A stretch of 41,164 nucleotides of DNA. It comes from CAYOEZ01 sp964402955. Its GTDB lineage: Bacteria > Chloroflexota > DTOL01 > DAOUCN01. The notes under the pieces are model-generated. The model saw only the letters and a program-made list of their open reading frames with translations, made no database searches and had not been told where the DNA came from. A program made the translations under genes and the position numbers. Positions 15,831 through 23,547 of the stretch are shown in pieces. The stretch spans positions 1-41,164 of the forward strand of contig CAYOEZ010000014.1 in the NCBI GenBank assembly GCA_964402955.1, given 5' to 3'. Within the stretch, counting starts at the first letter, position 1, and each line of letters begins with the position of its first letter.

Positions 15831-17000
15831 ATGAAACAACGGGCTGTTATTTCCGCACTTGTCCTCGTATTGGCTGTCGTTGTCGTTGCCTGGCAGGTCT
15901 TGTTCCGCAGCGGCACTGGTCTATTGTCGCGCCTGCCGGATGTTCAGATCACGGTCGTGCATGCCTCGTCGCTCGATCGCTGGCTGCAAGCGGCTGCTGA
16001 ACAGTTCAACAGCAGGCAGACCAAGGTTGAGGGGCGTAAGATCAAGGTACGCCTGGTCTCGATGGATGGCGTGGAAGCGATGGGGAAGATTGGCAAGGGC
16101 GAACTGACGCCCAATGTCTGGATTCCCGAGAGCACGGCGCTGCTCTTCTCCACCAACGATGACCTGCGCGCCAAGACCGGCCGCGATGTCTTCCTGACCA
16201 GCGGCGAGTACCAGCGGCGCGTCCTGGTGAGCACGTTCCTGGTGTGGACGATGTGGGACGATCGCGCTCAGGTCTTCCTCAAGAAGTACCCGCAGGTGGA
16301 TTGGGACACGATCTATTCGCTCGTCACGGACCCACGCGGCTGGGCAGGCGTGGGCGGCGATGCCAACTGGGGCTATCCCAAGTTCACCATTGCTGATCCT
16401 AGCAGCGCCACCTCCGGGTTGCTGAGTCTGGTGCAGGCGAGTTACTTCTATCAAAAGAAAGTGCGCGACTTGAGCAGCGCCGATGTCCTCGATCCCGGCT
16501 ATCAAACCTGGATGAAGGACATCATGAACACGGTTGTCGATTTCGGCACAGGCACGTCGGCCAATATTGTCAACGAGATTATCCTATTCGGCCCGTCGCG
16601 CACCGACGCAGCGTTGGTGGAAGAGTCATCGTATATTCAGAGCATCCAGCACGCACAGAACCGCTGGGGCAAGCTCGATATTTTCTACCCGTCGGTTGTG
16701 ATGTGGCTCGACTATCCCTATGCCATTTACGTGAGCGAGCAGAGCACGGCTGTGGACAAAGATGGCGCGTTGGCTTTCCAGCAGTTCCTTGTGGCCGAGG
16801 CGCAGCAGAAGGCCGCGCTCAAGCTCGGCTTCCGCCCCGGCAACCCGGACATTGCTGTGACCGGACCTGACAGCCCGTTTACGCAGTTCCAGGATAGCGG
16901 CATACGTGTGCAGTTGCCGCGTGGCACGGCAGCCCGTCTGCCCGACCGTTCGGTGTGGACGACTCTTCAGCAGTTCTTCAATCGCGTTGCCAAGCGATAG
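15831..17000 (+). CDS. Membrane-anchored extracellular solute-binding protein without a VWA domain
   Basis: A 389-residue protein with an N-terminal membrane segment or uncleaved signal (residues about 5-23) and a type II periplasmic-binding fold (VQITVVHASSLDRWLQAAAEQFN...). It is clearly related to the N-terminal two-thirds of the solute-binding/VWA protein at 17735: both share the pattern RVLVSTFLVWTMWD / LFVTPIVIGMWD, GW-x-G..NWG / GW-x-FGHPEWG, and LGFRPGNPDIAV / AGFRPSNLEIGL. No permease or ATPase gene accompanies it, so a transport role is doubtful. No strong ribosome-binding site precedes the ATG. A two-gene toxin-antitoxin-like pair separates it from its paralogue. Confidence 0.82.
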   Translation: MKQRAVISALVLVLAVVVVAWQVLFRSGTGLLSRLPDVQITVVHASSLDRWLQAAAEQFNSRQTKVEGRKIKVRLVSMDGVEAMGKIGKGELTPNVWIPESTALLFSTNDDLRAKTGRDVFLTSGEYQRRVLVSTFLVWTMWDDRAQVFLKKYPQVDWDTIYSLVTDPRGWAGVGGDANWGYPKFTIADPSSATSGLLSLVQASYFYQKKVRDLSSADVLDPGYQTWMKDIMNTVVDFGTGTSANIVNEIILFGPSRTDAALVEESSYIQSIQHAQNRWGKLDIFYPSVVMWLDYPYAIYVSEQSTAVDKDGALAFQQFLVAEAQQKAALKLGFRPGNPDIAVTGPDSPFTQFQDSGIRVQLPRGTAARLPDRSVWTTLQQFFNRVAKR

Positions 17001-17028
17001 TGTTTCAGCGAGAATGGAAGGGATTACC

Positions 17029-17265
17029 ATGAGTCATGTCGTCACTCTCTCGGATTCTTTGTATGCGCAGTTGCAGTCCGAGGCGCAGGCAAGGGGCTTA
17101 AGCAGCGTTGAGCAACTGCTGGAACAATGGCAGCTCGACAAAACGAAAGCGCGTCGCCGCAAAGGAGCCGTTGCGCAGATCGATCTTTTGCGCAGGCGTC
17201 TAAAGACAGCGTATGGTGAGATGCCTGATAGCTCCATTTTCGTTCGCTCCGATCGTGAGCGGTAG
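17029..17265 (+). CDS. Putative antitoxin of a PIN-type pair
   Basis: A 78-residue basic protein. The N-terminus (HVVTLSDSLYAQLQSEAQARGLS) has the pattern of a ribbon-helix-helix antitoxin; the C-terminal half is charged (KTKARRRKG) and could bind the toxin. The start at 17029 follows GGAAGGG. It precedes the PIN-domain gene by 19 bp, the usual antitoxin-toxin order. The assignment rests mainly on size, order and the N-terminal pattern. Confidence 0.65.
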   Translation: MSHVVTLSDSLYAQLQSEAQARGLSSVEQLLEQWQLDKTKARRRKGAVAQIDLLRRRLKTAYGEMPDSSIFVRSDRER

Positions 17266-17284
17266 GTAGCGTGCAGAGTAGCGC

Positions 17285-17713
17285 ATGAACAGGGTTATCG
17301 TTCACAGCAGCGTTGCTATCAAGTGGTTCTTCACAGAGCCGTTCTCAGCGGAGGCTGTCAAGCTTCTACGAGCCTACGAAAAAGGAACGGTCACCCTTCT
17401 TGCAACTGATCTGATCTATGCTGAGGTCGGCAACATCGTCTGGAAGAAGCATAGATTTCAGGGAGTAGCCGCAGAGGATGCGCAGCAGGTCATCGACGAG
17501 TTCAGGCGTCTGCCGATCGAGACAACTTCCTCTGCCGATTTGCTCGCCGATGCATATCGCCTGGCGGTGACGTATCAGCGCACCGTATATGATGCGCTCT
17601 ATGTTGCGCTGAGCATCCGAGAGCACGCCGTGTACCTGAGCGCCGACGAGAAACTGGTGAATGCCGTCTCTTCCGATTTACCTGATGTGGTCTGGATTGC
17701 CAAGTGGCAATAA
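17285..17713 (+). CDS. PIN-domain VapC-like protein with first catalytic Asp replaced by His
   Basis: A 142-residue PIN fold. VapC ribonucleases use four acidic residues. Here E (IYAEVGNI), D (TVYDALYVAL) and D (LSADEKLV) are present, but the first Asp of the usual VDSSVAIKW is His7 (VIVHSSVAIKW). The codon is CAC where GAC would give Asp, a one-base change. The protein may be an inactive toxin or bind metal differently. It is paired with the gene at 17029 and lies inside the PspA/VWA cluster. Confidence 0.82.
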   Translation: MNRVIVHSSVAIKWFFTEPFSAEAVKLLRAYEKGTVTLLATDLIYAEVGNIVWKKHRFQGVAAEDAQQVIDEFRRLPIETTSSADLLADAYRLAVTYQRTVYDALYVALSIREHAVYLSADEKLVNAVSSDLPDVVWIAKWQ

Positions 17714-17734
17714 TTGAGTTGATGGGAAGCCTGT

Positions 17735-19456
17735 ATGTCGCGTTCTAGATATTCCCGCAAAAGTCAGTCGCCCAACCTTGTTGCTGTCTATGCCCTTGTG
17801 CTGCTGCTGCTCTGCTTCGTGATCGCAGTTGTGATCTCGTCGAGCGTGCAGGGTAGAACGTCGGCGCGCACCAGCACTGATACGATTGCCATCACGCTCC
17901 TGGCCAGCCCGGAGAAACAAGGTGTGCTGGCTGGCATGGTCGATCGGTTCAACAAGAGTAAGGCGCGCGTCGAGAACCGGCCCGTGCAGATCACGGTCAA
18001 GTACATGGAGTCGGGCGAAATGCTTGACGCTGTGCTCTCAGGCCAGGAGAAGCCGGTCGCCATTTCACCCGCGTCGAGCACCTGGCTGGCGCAGCTTAAC
18101 GCCGAGTGGAAGGCGCGCACGGGCCAGGAAGCGCTGATCGCCGGCAATGCCCAACAGCTCTTCGTCACACCGATTGTGATTGGCATGTGGGACAATATGG
18201 CCCGCGCCATGGGCTATCCCGACCAGAACCTGGGCTGGACGGAGATTATCAAGGCGACGCTGGATGCGAAGGGCTGGGGGGCGTTTGGTCACCCCGAGTG
18301 GGGTGCGTTCCGCTTTGCCCACGCCTCGCCCGATACGGATAGCGGCCGTCTGGCGATTCTGGCGGAGTTCTACGCTGGCGCGGGCAAGGTGCGCGGGCTC
18401 AGCGAGGCTGATCTGCAGAATCCGCAGGTGCGCGACTATGTGCGCAACATCGAGCGCGGCGTGGTGCAGTACGGCGAATCCGGCTCGGCGCTCATCGACC
18501 TGATGCGTCAGCGCGGCCAGAGTGCGCTCAGTGCCGCGGTCATGGAGGAGCAGTCGCTCATCCAGTACAACATGAGCAAGCCGCAGCAGAAGCTGGTCGC
18601 CATTTACCCCAAAGAGGGCACATTCTGGGCCGACCATCCGTTTGTGGCGTTGAATGCGGAGTGGACGAGCACCGAGCAACGCCAGGCAGCGCGTGTCTTC
18701 CTTGGCTACCTGCTGGCGCCAGAGCAGCAGCGTATGTTCCTGGCCGCGGGCTTCCGCCCCAGCAACCTGGAGATCGGGCTGGATGGTTCGCCGGTGAGCA
18801 CGGCCAATGGCGCCGATCCGCAGCAACCCAAGACCTTGCTGGCGACGCCTGACGCTGCGATTCTGGCCGCGGCGCGTAACGCCTGGACGCTGACCAAGAA
18901 GCCGGCCAACATCTATCTGGTGGCTGACGTGTCGGGGTCGATGTCGGGCGACAAGATCAGTCGCGCCCAGCAGGGGCTGCTCGAATTTGTCGGGTCGATC
19001 GCTGATACGGATCAGGTCGGGTTGTACAAGTTCTCGACCAACGTGCAACGCACCGTCCCCCTGGCGGTTCTGGATAAGGCGCAACGCCAGCGCATGCAGA
19101 GCGAGGTCGATCGCATTGTGGCCGGCGGTAATACTGCGCTCTATCAAGCGGCGCGTGACGCTGTGGCTGAGTTGGTCAAGAAGAACGACAAGAACAGCAT
19201 CAATGCCGTCGTCTTTATGACCGACGGCAAGGAGACGATGGGGGCCAGCAAGTCGGATCTCCTCAACTATCTCCGTGGAGTGCAGCGCGATTCCGAGAAG
19301 AGCGGTGTGCAGGTGAAGGTGTTCTGCATTGCCTATGGTTCGGACGCCGACATGAAGACGCTCAACGACATGTCCGACGCAACTCTTGGCAAGGCGCTGC
19401 CGGGTACGCCTGAGACCATCAAGAAGCTGTACAAGACGCTGAGCACGTATTTCTAG
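17735..19456 (+). CDS. Solute-binding domain fused to a VWA domain
   Basis: A 573-residue protein with an N-terminal membrane segment (about 15-38), an extracellular solute-binding domain (about 50-340), a linker, and a C-terminal von Willebrand factor A domain (about 390-573). The metal-ion-dependent adhesion site is intact: DVSGSMSG (D398), GGNTALYQA and FMTDGKE. The VWA domain probably mediates metal-dependent protein contacts outside the membrane. The binding domain is paralogous to the protein at 15831. The architecture is known in databases, but to my knowledge no function is assigned. GGGAAG precedes the ATG. No ABC permease or ATPase is nearby. Confidence 0.85.
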   Translation: MSRSRYSRKSQSPNLVAVYALVLLLLCFVIAVVISSSVQGRTSARTSTDTIAITLLASPEKQGVLAGMVDRFNKSKARVENRPVQITVKYMESGEMLDAVLSGQEKPVAISPASSTWLAQLNAEWKARTGQEALIAGNAQQLFVTPIVIGMWDNMARAMGYPDQNLGWTEIIKATLDAKGWGAFGHPEWGAFRFAHASPDTDSGRLAILAEFYAGAGKVRGLSEADLQNPQVRDYVRNIERGVVQYGESGSALIDLMRQRGQSALSAAVMEEQSLIQYNMSKPQQKLVAIYPKEGTFWADHPFVALNAEWTSTEQRQAARVFLGYLLAPEQQRMFLAAGFRPSNLEIGLDGSPVSTANGADPQQPKTLLATPDAAILAAARNAWTLTKKPANIYLVADVSGSMSGDKISRAQQGLLEFVGSIADTDQVGLYKFSTNVQRTVPLAVLDKAQRQRMQSEVDRIVAGGNTALYQAARDAVAELVKKNDKNSINAVVFMTDGKETMGASKSDLLNYLRGVQRDSEKSGVQVKVFCIAYGSDADMKTLNDMSDATLGKALPGTPETIKKLYKTLSTYF

Positions 19457-19510
19457 GGTTCAGGGTACAGGGTATAGGGTATAGGGTATAGGGTTCAGGG
19501 TTCCGGGGTC
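19455..19510 (+). repeat. Tandem heptanucleotide repeat AGGGTWY
   Basis: Eight 7-bp units begin inside the stop codon of the VWA gene: AGGGTTC, AGGGTAC, three AGGGTAT, two AGGGTTC and a degenerate CGGGGTC. It resembles the short tandemly repeated repetitive sequences known from cyanobacteria and other bacteria. It is too short and spacer-less to be a CRISPR. Confidence 0.8.
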
Positions 19511-19566
19511 AGGGGTGCGGGCGATTGTGCCGGCCTTAGCCAACTATGCGATAGCCGAGTTCACTT

Positions 19567-20349
19567 ATGCTGAATCTGCTCAAGAGTCCGGAACTGAAGA
19601 TTGTGCTGCTCAATGCCCTGATGCAACCGCTGGGCGCGCTTGTGCTGGCGTTGGGCATTGTGATCGGTTTCTTTGTCTGGACGCCATTCCTGTTTATCGG
19701 CGTCGCCGGGTACGTGCTCATTTTCCTGTCGAGCCTGTCTGACCAGGTAGAGAACCAGAAGGTGGTCCAGTCTGAACTGCACCCACAGCGCAAGATCAAT
19801 CTGAGCGCGCTGACGGGCGGATATCGCCAGTCGCTGCAGCAAGCCGTGACGACACAGCAGCAGATCGACGCTGCCGTGGTGCGCTCGGAGCCCGGCATGC
19901 GCGATACGCTCAAGCGGCTCACGGCTGACGTTGACGATCTGGTGGCGGCGGCGTACGATATTGCCCTCGAAGCCCAGGATGTGCAGGGTTCGCTGAGCCT
20001 CATCAACCGCGCCGATCTGGTAAACGAGATCATTCGCCAGGAACGGTTGCTGGGAGCTGCGCCAAGCGACTATCTGCGCGACCAGTATCAGGCGACGCTG
20101 AACGCCAAGCGTGAGCAACTCAACAATCTGAACGCGGTGGCGGAAGCGCTGCAACGCTGGCAGGCGCAATTGGGCCACGCCCAGGCCAGCCTTGGCGAGA
20201 TCCTGACGCAAATCCTCAAGATCAAGTCGTCGGCGATCATGCAGGCGACATTCGACACTGACGGCTTCTCAGACCAATTGCGCGAACAGACAACCGCCCT
20301 GCGCCAGACGGCGAAGGCTTTCGATAGACTCAATGCAGAAAAAGTATGA
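19567..20349 (+). CDS. Membrane-anchored coiled-coil protein of the PspA/VWA cluster
   Basis: A 260-residue protein with two N-terminal membrane segments (about 13-38 and 41-57) and a long helical cytoplasmic region (about 60-260) rich in Q, A and heptad patterns. The final part (KIKSSAIMQATFDTDGFSDQLREQTTALRQT) looks like coiled coil. No enzyme motif was seen. Its helical tail makes it a candidate membrane partner for PspA; this is an inference from position and shape. It overlaps the Nudix gene by 17 bases, implying co-translation. Confidence 0.72.
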   Translation: MLNLLKSPELKIVLLNALMQPLGALVLALGIVIGFFVWTPFLFIGVAGYVLIFLSSLSDQVENQKVVQSELHPQRKINLSALTGGYRQSLQQAVTTQQQIDAAVVRSEPGMRDTLKRLTADVDDLVAAAYDIALEAQDVQGSLSLINRADLVNEIIRQERLLGAAPSDYLRDQYQATLNAKREQLNNLNAVAEALQRWQAQLGHAQASLGEILTQILKIKSSAIMQATFDTDGFSDQLREQTTALRQTAKAFDRLNAEKV

Positions 20350-20866
20350 GTTCTGCCCGCGCTGTGGGGGCCATCTGGACGTGGGCTATGCGCACGGCAT
20401 GGCCGATGAGTTGGAGCAACTGCTCTGTCCGGCCTGTGGGTTCGTTTTCTGGCAGAACTCCAAACCGTGCGCCGGTGTTCTGGTGGTGCATGAGAGACGG
20501 CTGCTTCTCGTCAGGCGTGCATTTGAGCCATACCAGGATTGGTGGGACGTGCCGGGCGGCTTCTTGCACGATGGCGAGCATCCCGAGGCGGGCGCGATGC
20601 GGGAAATTCGCGAGGAGACCGGGCTGACCGTTCGCCTGACTGGCCTGGTCGGTATCTTCATGGATGCGTATGGGGACACGGGAGACGCAACGCTCAACGT
20701 CTTTTATACCGGCGAGGTGAGCGGTGGGCAGGAGATCGCAGGGAGCGATGCAACCGGGCTGCGCTGGTTTGCGCCGGATGAGATTCCGGGCAATGTGGCC
20801 TTTGAGTGTAATCGCCAGGCAATACGAACGTGGAAGAATGGTCTGGTGGCAGGTATTGGCGGATAG
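20333..20866 (+). CDS. Nudix hydrolase with N-terminal zinc ribbon
   Basis: A 177-residue pyrophosphohydrolase. A zinc ribbon (CPRCGG at 8-13 and CPACG at 32-36) precedes a complete Nudix box from GGFLHDGEHPEAGA to REIREETGL, matching Gx5Ex7REUxEExGU. The zinc ribbon plus Nudix layout resembles NudC-like NAD/ADP-ribose-type hydrolases, but the NudC-specific SQPWPFPQS motif is absent, so the substrate is unknown. Translation probably couples to the coiled-coil gene. It is followed after 23 bp by the LivJ-like gene. Confidence 0.88.
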   Translation: MQKKYEFCPRCGGHLDVGYAHGMADELEQLLCPACGFVFWQNSKPCAGVLVVHERRLLLVRRAFEPYQDWWDVPGGFLHDGEHPEAGAMREIREETGLTVRLTGLVGIFMDAYGDTGDATLNVFYTGEVSGGQEIAGSDATGLRWFAPDEIPGNVAFECNRQAIRTWKNGLVAGIGG

Positions 20867-20889
20867 GGTGCAGGTGGAGTGTCTGATCT

Positions 20890-22035
20890 ATGGCAAAGTT
20901 GCGAGTACTGACGGCTTTCTGCGGCGCATGTTTGATTCTCTTGACGGCATGCAGCGCTGGCGGGCCCAGCTTCAAGGGAACGATCAAGGTCGGCGTGGCC
21001 GCGCCGCTCAGCGGAGACCTGGCTGACGGCGGCGACTCCGTCGACAAGGGCGCGCGCCTGCAGGCGGAGCGGATCAACAAGCAGGGCGGGCTGCTCGGGT
21101 ACAAGATCGAGGTCATCAGCGAGGACGATGAATCCGATGACGCAGTGGCCGAGGACGTTGCCGGCAAGCTGATCGCCGATGGGGTCAAGATGGTGGTCGG
21201 TCACTACAACAGCGGCCAGAGCATCGCGGCCTCGACGATCTATAACAAGGGGCGGGTGATCATGATCACGCCCACAAGCTCGAACCCGGCGCTCACGCGC
21301 CAGAGCTTGCCCTACATCTTTCGCGTCAACCCCACCGATGAGGCGCAAGGTCCGCAACTGGCCCGTTTCGCCGTCCAGAAACTGGCCAAGAAACGCATTG
21401 CTATCATCCATGATGAGAGTGACTACGCCAAGGGCTTGATGACAGAGTTCGCCAAAGCGGCGCAAGCGCTGGGGGTCACTCCTGTGCTCACCGTTCTGGC
21501 TGCAAGCGGGCGCGACGCGTACACCGATATCCTGCAGCAGGTGCAGGCTGCCACGCCTGACCTTGTCTTCGGCGCGCTCGACTATCCGGCGGCTGAGGTG
21601 GTCTTGCTCAACAAGAAGGCGTTGGGGTTGAGCAACGACTGGATATTCGGAGACGCCGTTTTCCAGTACGAGGTGATTCTGACCACCGGCTCAGCCAGCG
21701 AGGGGATCTACATCAGCTCATTCTCGCCTTCGATCCGTGGCCTCGAACGGACCGATGCGAAGGATTTTGTGAAAGAGTATCGGGCGCTGTTTGGGCGCAA
21801 CCCCGGCCCGGATTCTGTCCCTGGAGCGCTGGCGCTGGATGTATGGGCGCGGGCGGTGAAGGCTGCCGGAAAGTTCGACGCTGACGCTGTCGCTGCTGCC
21901 ATCAAGAAGCTGCAATTCACGGCGCCGATCACCAACCTGTCGATTGCTTATGACCAGAAGGGCGACCTTGTCAGCCCGGTGATCTATATCTCGCAGGTGA
22001 AAGACGGCCAGTTCATCGCGGTTGATACGAAGTAG
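20890..22035 (+). CDS. LivJ-like branched-chain amino-acid-type substrate-binding lipoprotein
   Basis: A 381-residue type I periplasmic-binding protein (Peripla_BP_6). The N-terminal signal ends in a lipobox (ILLTAC, Cys21), so the protein should be lipid-anchored outside the membrane. The mature part begins TIKVGVAAPLSGDLADGGDSVDKGARLQAERIN, typical of the family. GGTGGAG precedes the ATG. No LivHMGF permease or ATPase genes are adjacent, so it is an orphan binding protein here; the ligand is not determined. It follows the Nudix gene closely. Confidence 0.88.
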   Translation: MAKLRVLTAFCGACLILLTACSAGGPSFKGTIKVGVAAPLSGDLADGGDSVDKGARLQAERINKQGGLLGYKIEVISEDDESDDAVAEDVAGKLIADGVKMVVGHYNSGQSIAASTIYNKGRVIMITPTSSNPALTRQSLPYIFRVNPTDEAQGPQLARFAVQKLAKKRIAIIHDESDYAKGLMTEFAKAAQALGVTPVLTVLAASGRDAYTDILQQVQAATPDLVFGALDYPAAEVVLLNKKALGLSNDWIFGDAVFQYEVILTTGSASEGIYISSFSPSIRGLERTDAKDFVKEYRALFGRNPGPDSVPGALALDVWARAVKAAGKFDADAVAAAIKKLQFTAPITNLSIAYDQKGDLVSPVIYISQVKDGQFIAVDTK

Positions 22036-22062
22036 AACCGGCAGAGTTGCCTCGCTCGTTCG

Positions 22063-22112
22063 CCTGACCCCCGATCTCGCTACTGGCAGTCGGCAGGAAT
22101 TGGGGAGTCAGG
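22063..22112 (+). terminator. Imperfect inverted repeat after the LivJ-like gene
   Basis: CCTGACCCCC (22063-22072) can pair with GGGGAGTCAGG (22102-22112) with one bulged A and a loop of about 29 nt. No T run follows, so terminator function is uncertain. Confidence 0.3.
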
Positions 22113-22207
22113 GGAAGTAACTGTGGCAGCAGTGCACAGGGCGTCCTCCTTGTTGCCAACCAATTCCGGCGTCGGAACATAGAACGTAGTGGGGGAGGGG
22201 CGGCCAT

Positions 22208-23368
22208 TTGGGCAGACGTGTACGGGCTCTGGTAACGCTAGCAGGACTGAGCGTGCGGGCTGTTCTGGTCATGTCCTTTGGCGCCATCTTCTACGGTGTG
22301 CTACGACTGATCAGGCATGCTCCGGCACAGAGGCAACGGGTACCGACTGACGGCTACCAGACAGAAGAAAGCCAGCGTGGGGAAGTCACATTTCGCCAAC
22401 GTGCTGCGTTTGGTGAGCCAGAGGCAGTCCTGAACCTCGTGCAGATGCGGCAGCAACGTCGGGCGGTATTTCAAGCTCTGGTCCAACGTGGCGTCGCACT
22501 CAGCCCTTTCGCCGAATTGGGGGCCGAACGTGGCCAGACCTCGCTGCTTCTTACGCATGAGTTTGGCGCGCTTGGCGCAGCCACGGATTTGTCCGTTGAC
22601 TCGCTGCAGGTTATCCCGATTCTGACCGCCCACTTCGCATACTCGGTGCAGCCCCTGGCTGTGTGCTGCGACATCTTGCATCTGCCATTTCGTGACGGGG
22701 CGCTGTCTTTCGTCTTCTGCTTTGCAACTCTGCACCATTTCGACGATTTGCGGCCTGTCCTTGCCGAGGCCCGCCGGGTTGTTGGCAAGGGAGGGCATTT
22801 CTACTTTGCGGAAGAGCCATTGCGACGCACCCTCTGTTTGAATCTCTATCGGTGTCCGCGCGCGGACAAGATGGACGGCCTGCATCGTTTTCTCAGTCGT
22901 CATGAGCTCATCCAGTACATCGCCGAAGCGTTTGTTGGCAGCAAGGACGAAAGCGACTATGGAATTGTCGAGAACCAATCAATCACCTTGCGCCAGTGGG
23001 AGGAAGCGCTGAGCATCTTCGATCACTGGGAGCTGGTCTGCGATCCTCTTGTCACACGTGATGCAGCGACCTTCGAAGCGGCTCTGACGCAGTTGGGAGT
23101 TCCGGCCAACCGTGCACATCGGACAGCGGCCAATATGTTCGGATCTGTCGTGAGCGGGTTGTGCAACATGGAACGCGGGCCTGAGCCTGCCAGACCAGAG
23201 GATTTGATGCGAGCCTTCGCTTGCCCCAATTGCAGCGCGCCATTGCACTTCACCAGTGTTTTCGTCTGCCCGAGCTGCGGCGCTTTTCGCCGGCACGGCA
23301 ATGTGCACATGGTCCTGCCGCGGGAAATAAATGACCGTCTGTATGGTCAGAGGACCCAGGGAGATTAA
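22208..23368 (+). CDS. SAM-dependent methyltransferase with N-terminal hydrophobic segment and C-terminal zinc ribbon
   Basis: A 386-residue class I methyltransferase. A hydrophobic stretch (about 5-34) may anchor it in the membrane. The methyltransferase core (about 95-210) has a degenerate motif I (FAELGAERGQTSL), an acidic residue in GAATDLS, and the type-11 signature CDILHLPFRDGALSFVFCFATLHHF. A zinc ribbon (CPNC...CPSC, about 338-363) is near the C-terminus. The start is a TTG at 22208, supported by GGGGAGGGG 7-8 bases upstream; an ATG at 22271 is possible but lacks this. The substrate is unknown. Confidence 0.75.
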   Translation: MGRRVRALVTLAGLSVRAVLVMSFGAIFYGVLRLIRHAPAQRQRVPTDGYQTEESQRGEVTFRQRAAFGEPEAVLNLVQMRQQRRAVFQALVQRGVALSPFAELGAERGQTSLLLTHEFGALGAATDLSVDSLQVIPILTAHFAYSVQPLAVCCDILHLPFRDGALSFVFCFATLHHFDDLRPVLAEARRVVGKGGHFYFAEEPLRRTLCLNLYRCPRADKMDGLHRFLSRHELIQYIAEAFVGSKDESDYGIVENQSITLRQWEEALSIFDHWELVCDPLVTRDAATFEAALTQLGVPANRAHRTAANMFGSVVSGLCNMERGPEPARPEDLMRAFACPNCSAPLHFTSVFVCPSCGAFRRHGNVHMVLPREINDRLYGQRTQGD

Positions 23369-23547
23369 GGCTGCTGAATGCAACACCGCCAGCGCCGTGC
23401 CATGTGGGCGGGACAACAGCACGAGACTGGGGACGTAGTGTGCCAGCGCGTATGCTAATTGTCAGCGGACGTCGTCGCCCCGATACCGCGGACGTGGTCA
23501 CGCCGGCGCCTCTGGCATGCACTGGCGACTTGTGATACGATGACCGC

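Noticed and set aside
19455..19510. CRISPR or telomere-like array
   Set aside because: Units are 7 bp with no spacers and no cas genes; a simple tandem repeat explains it.
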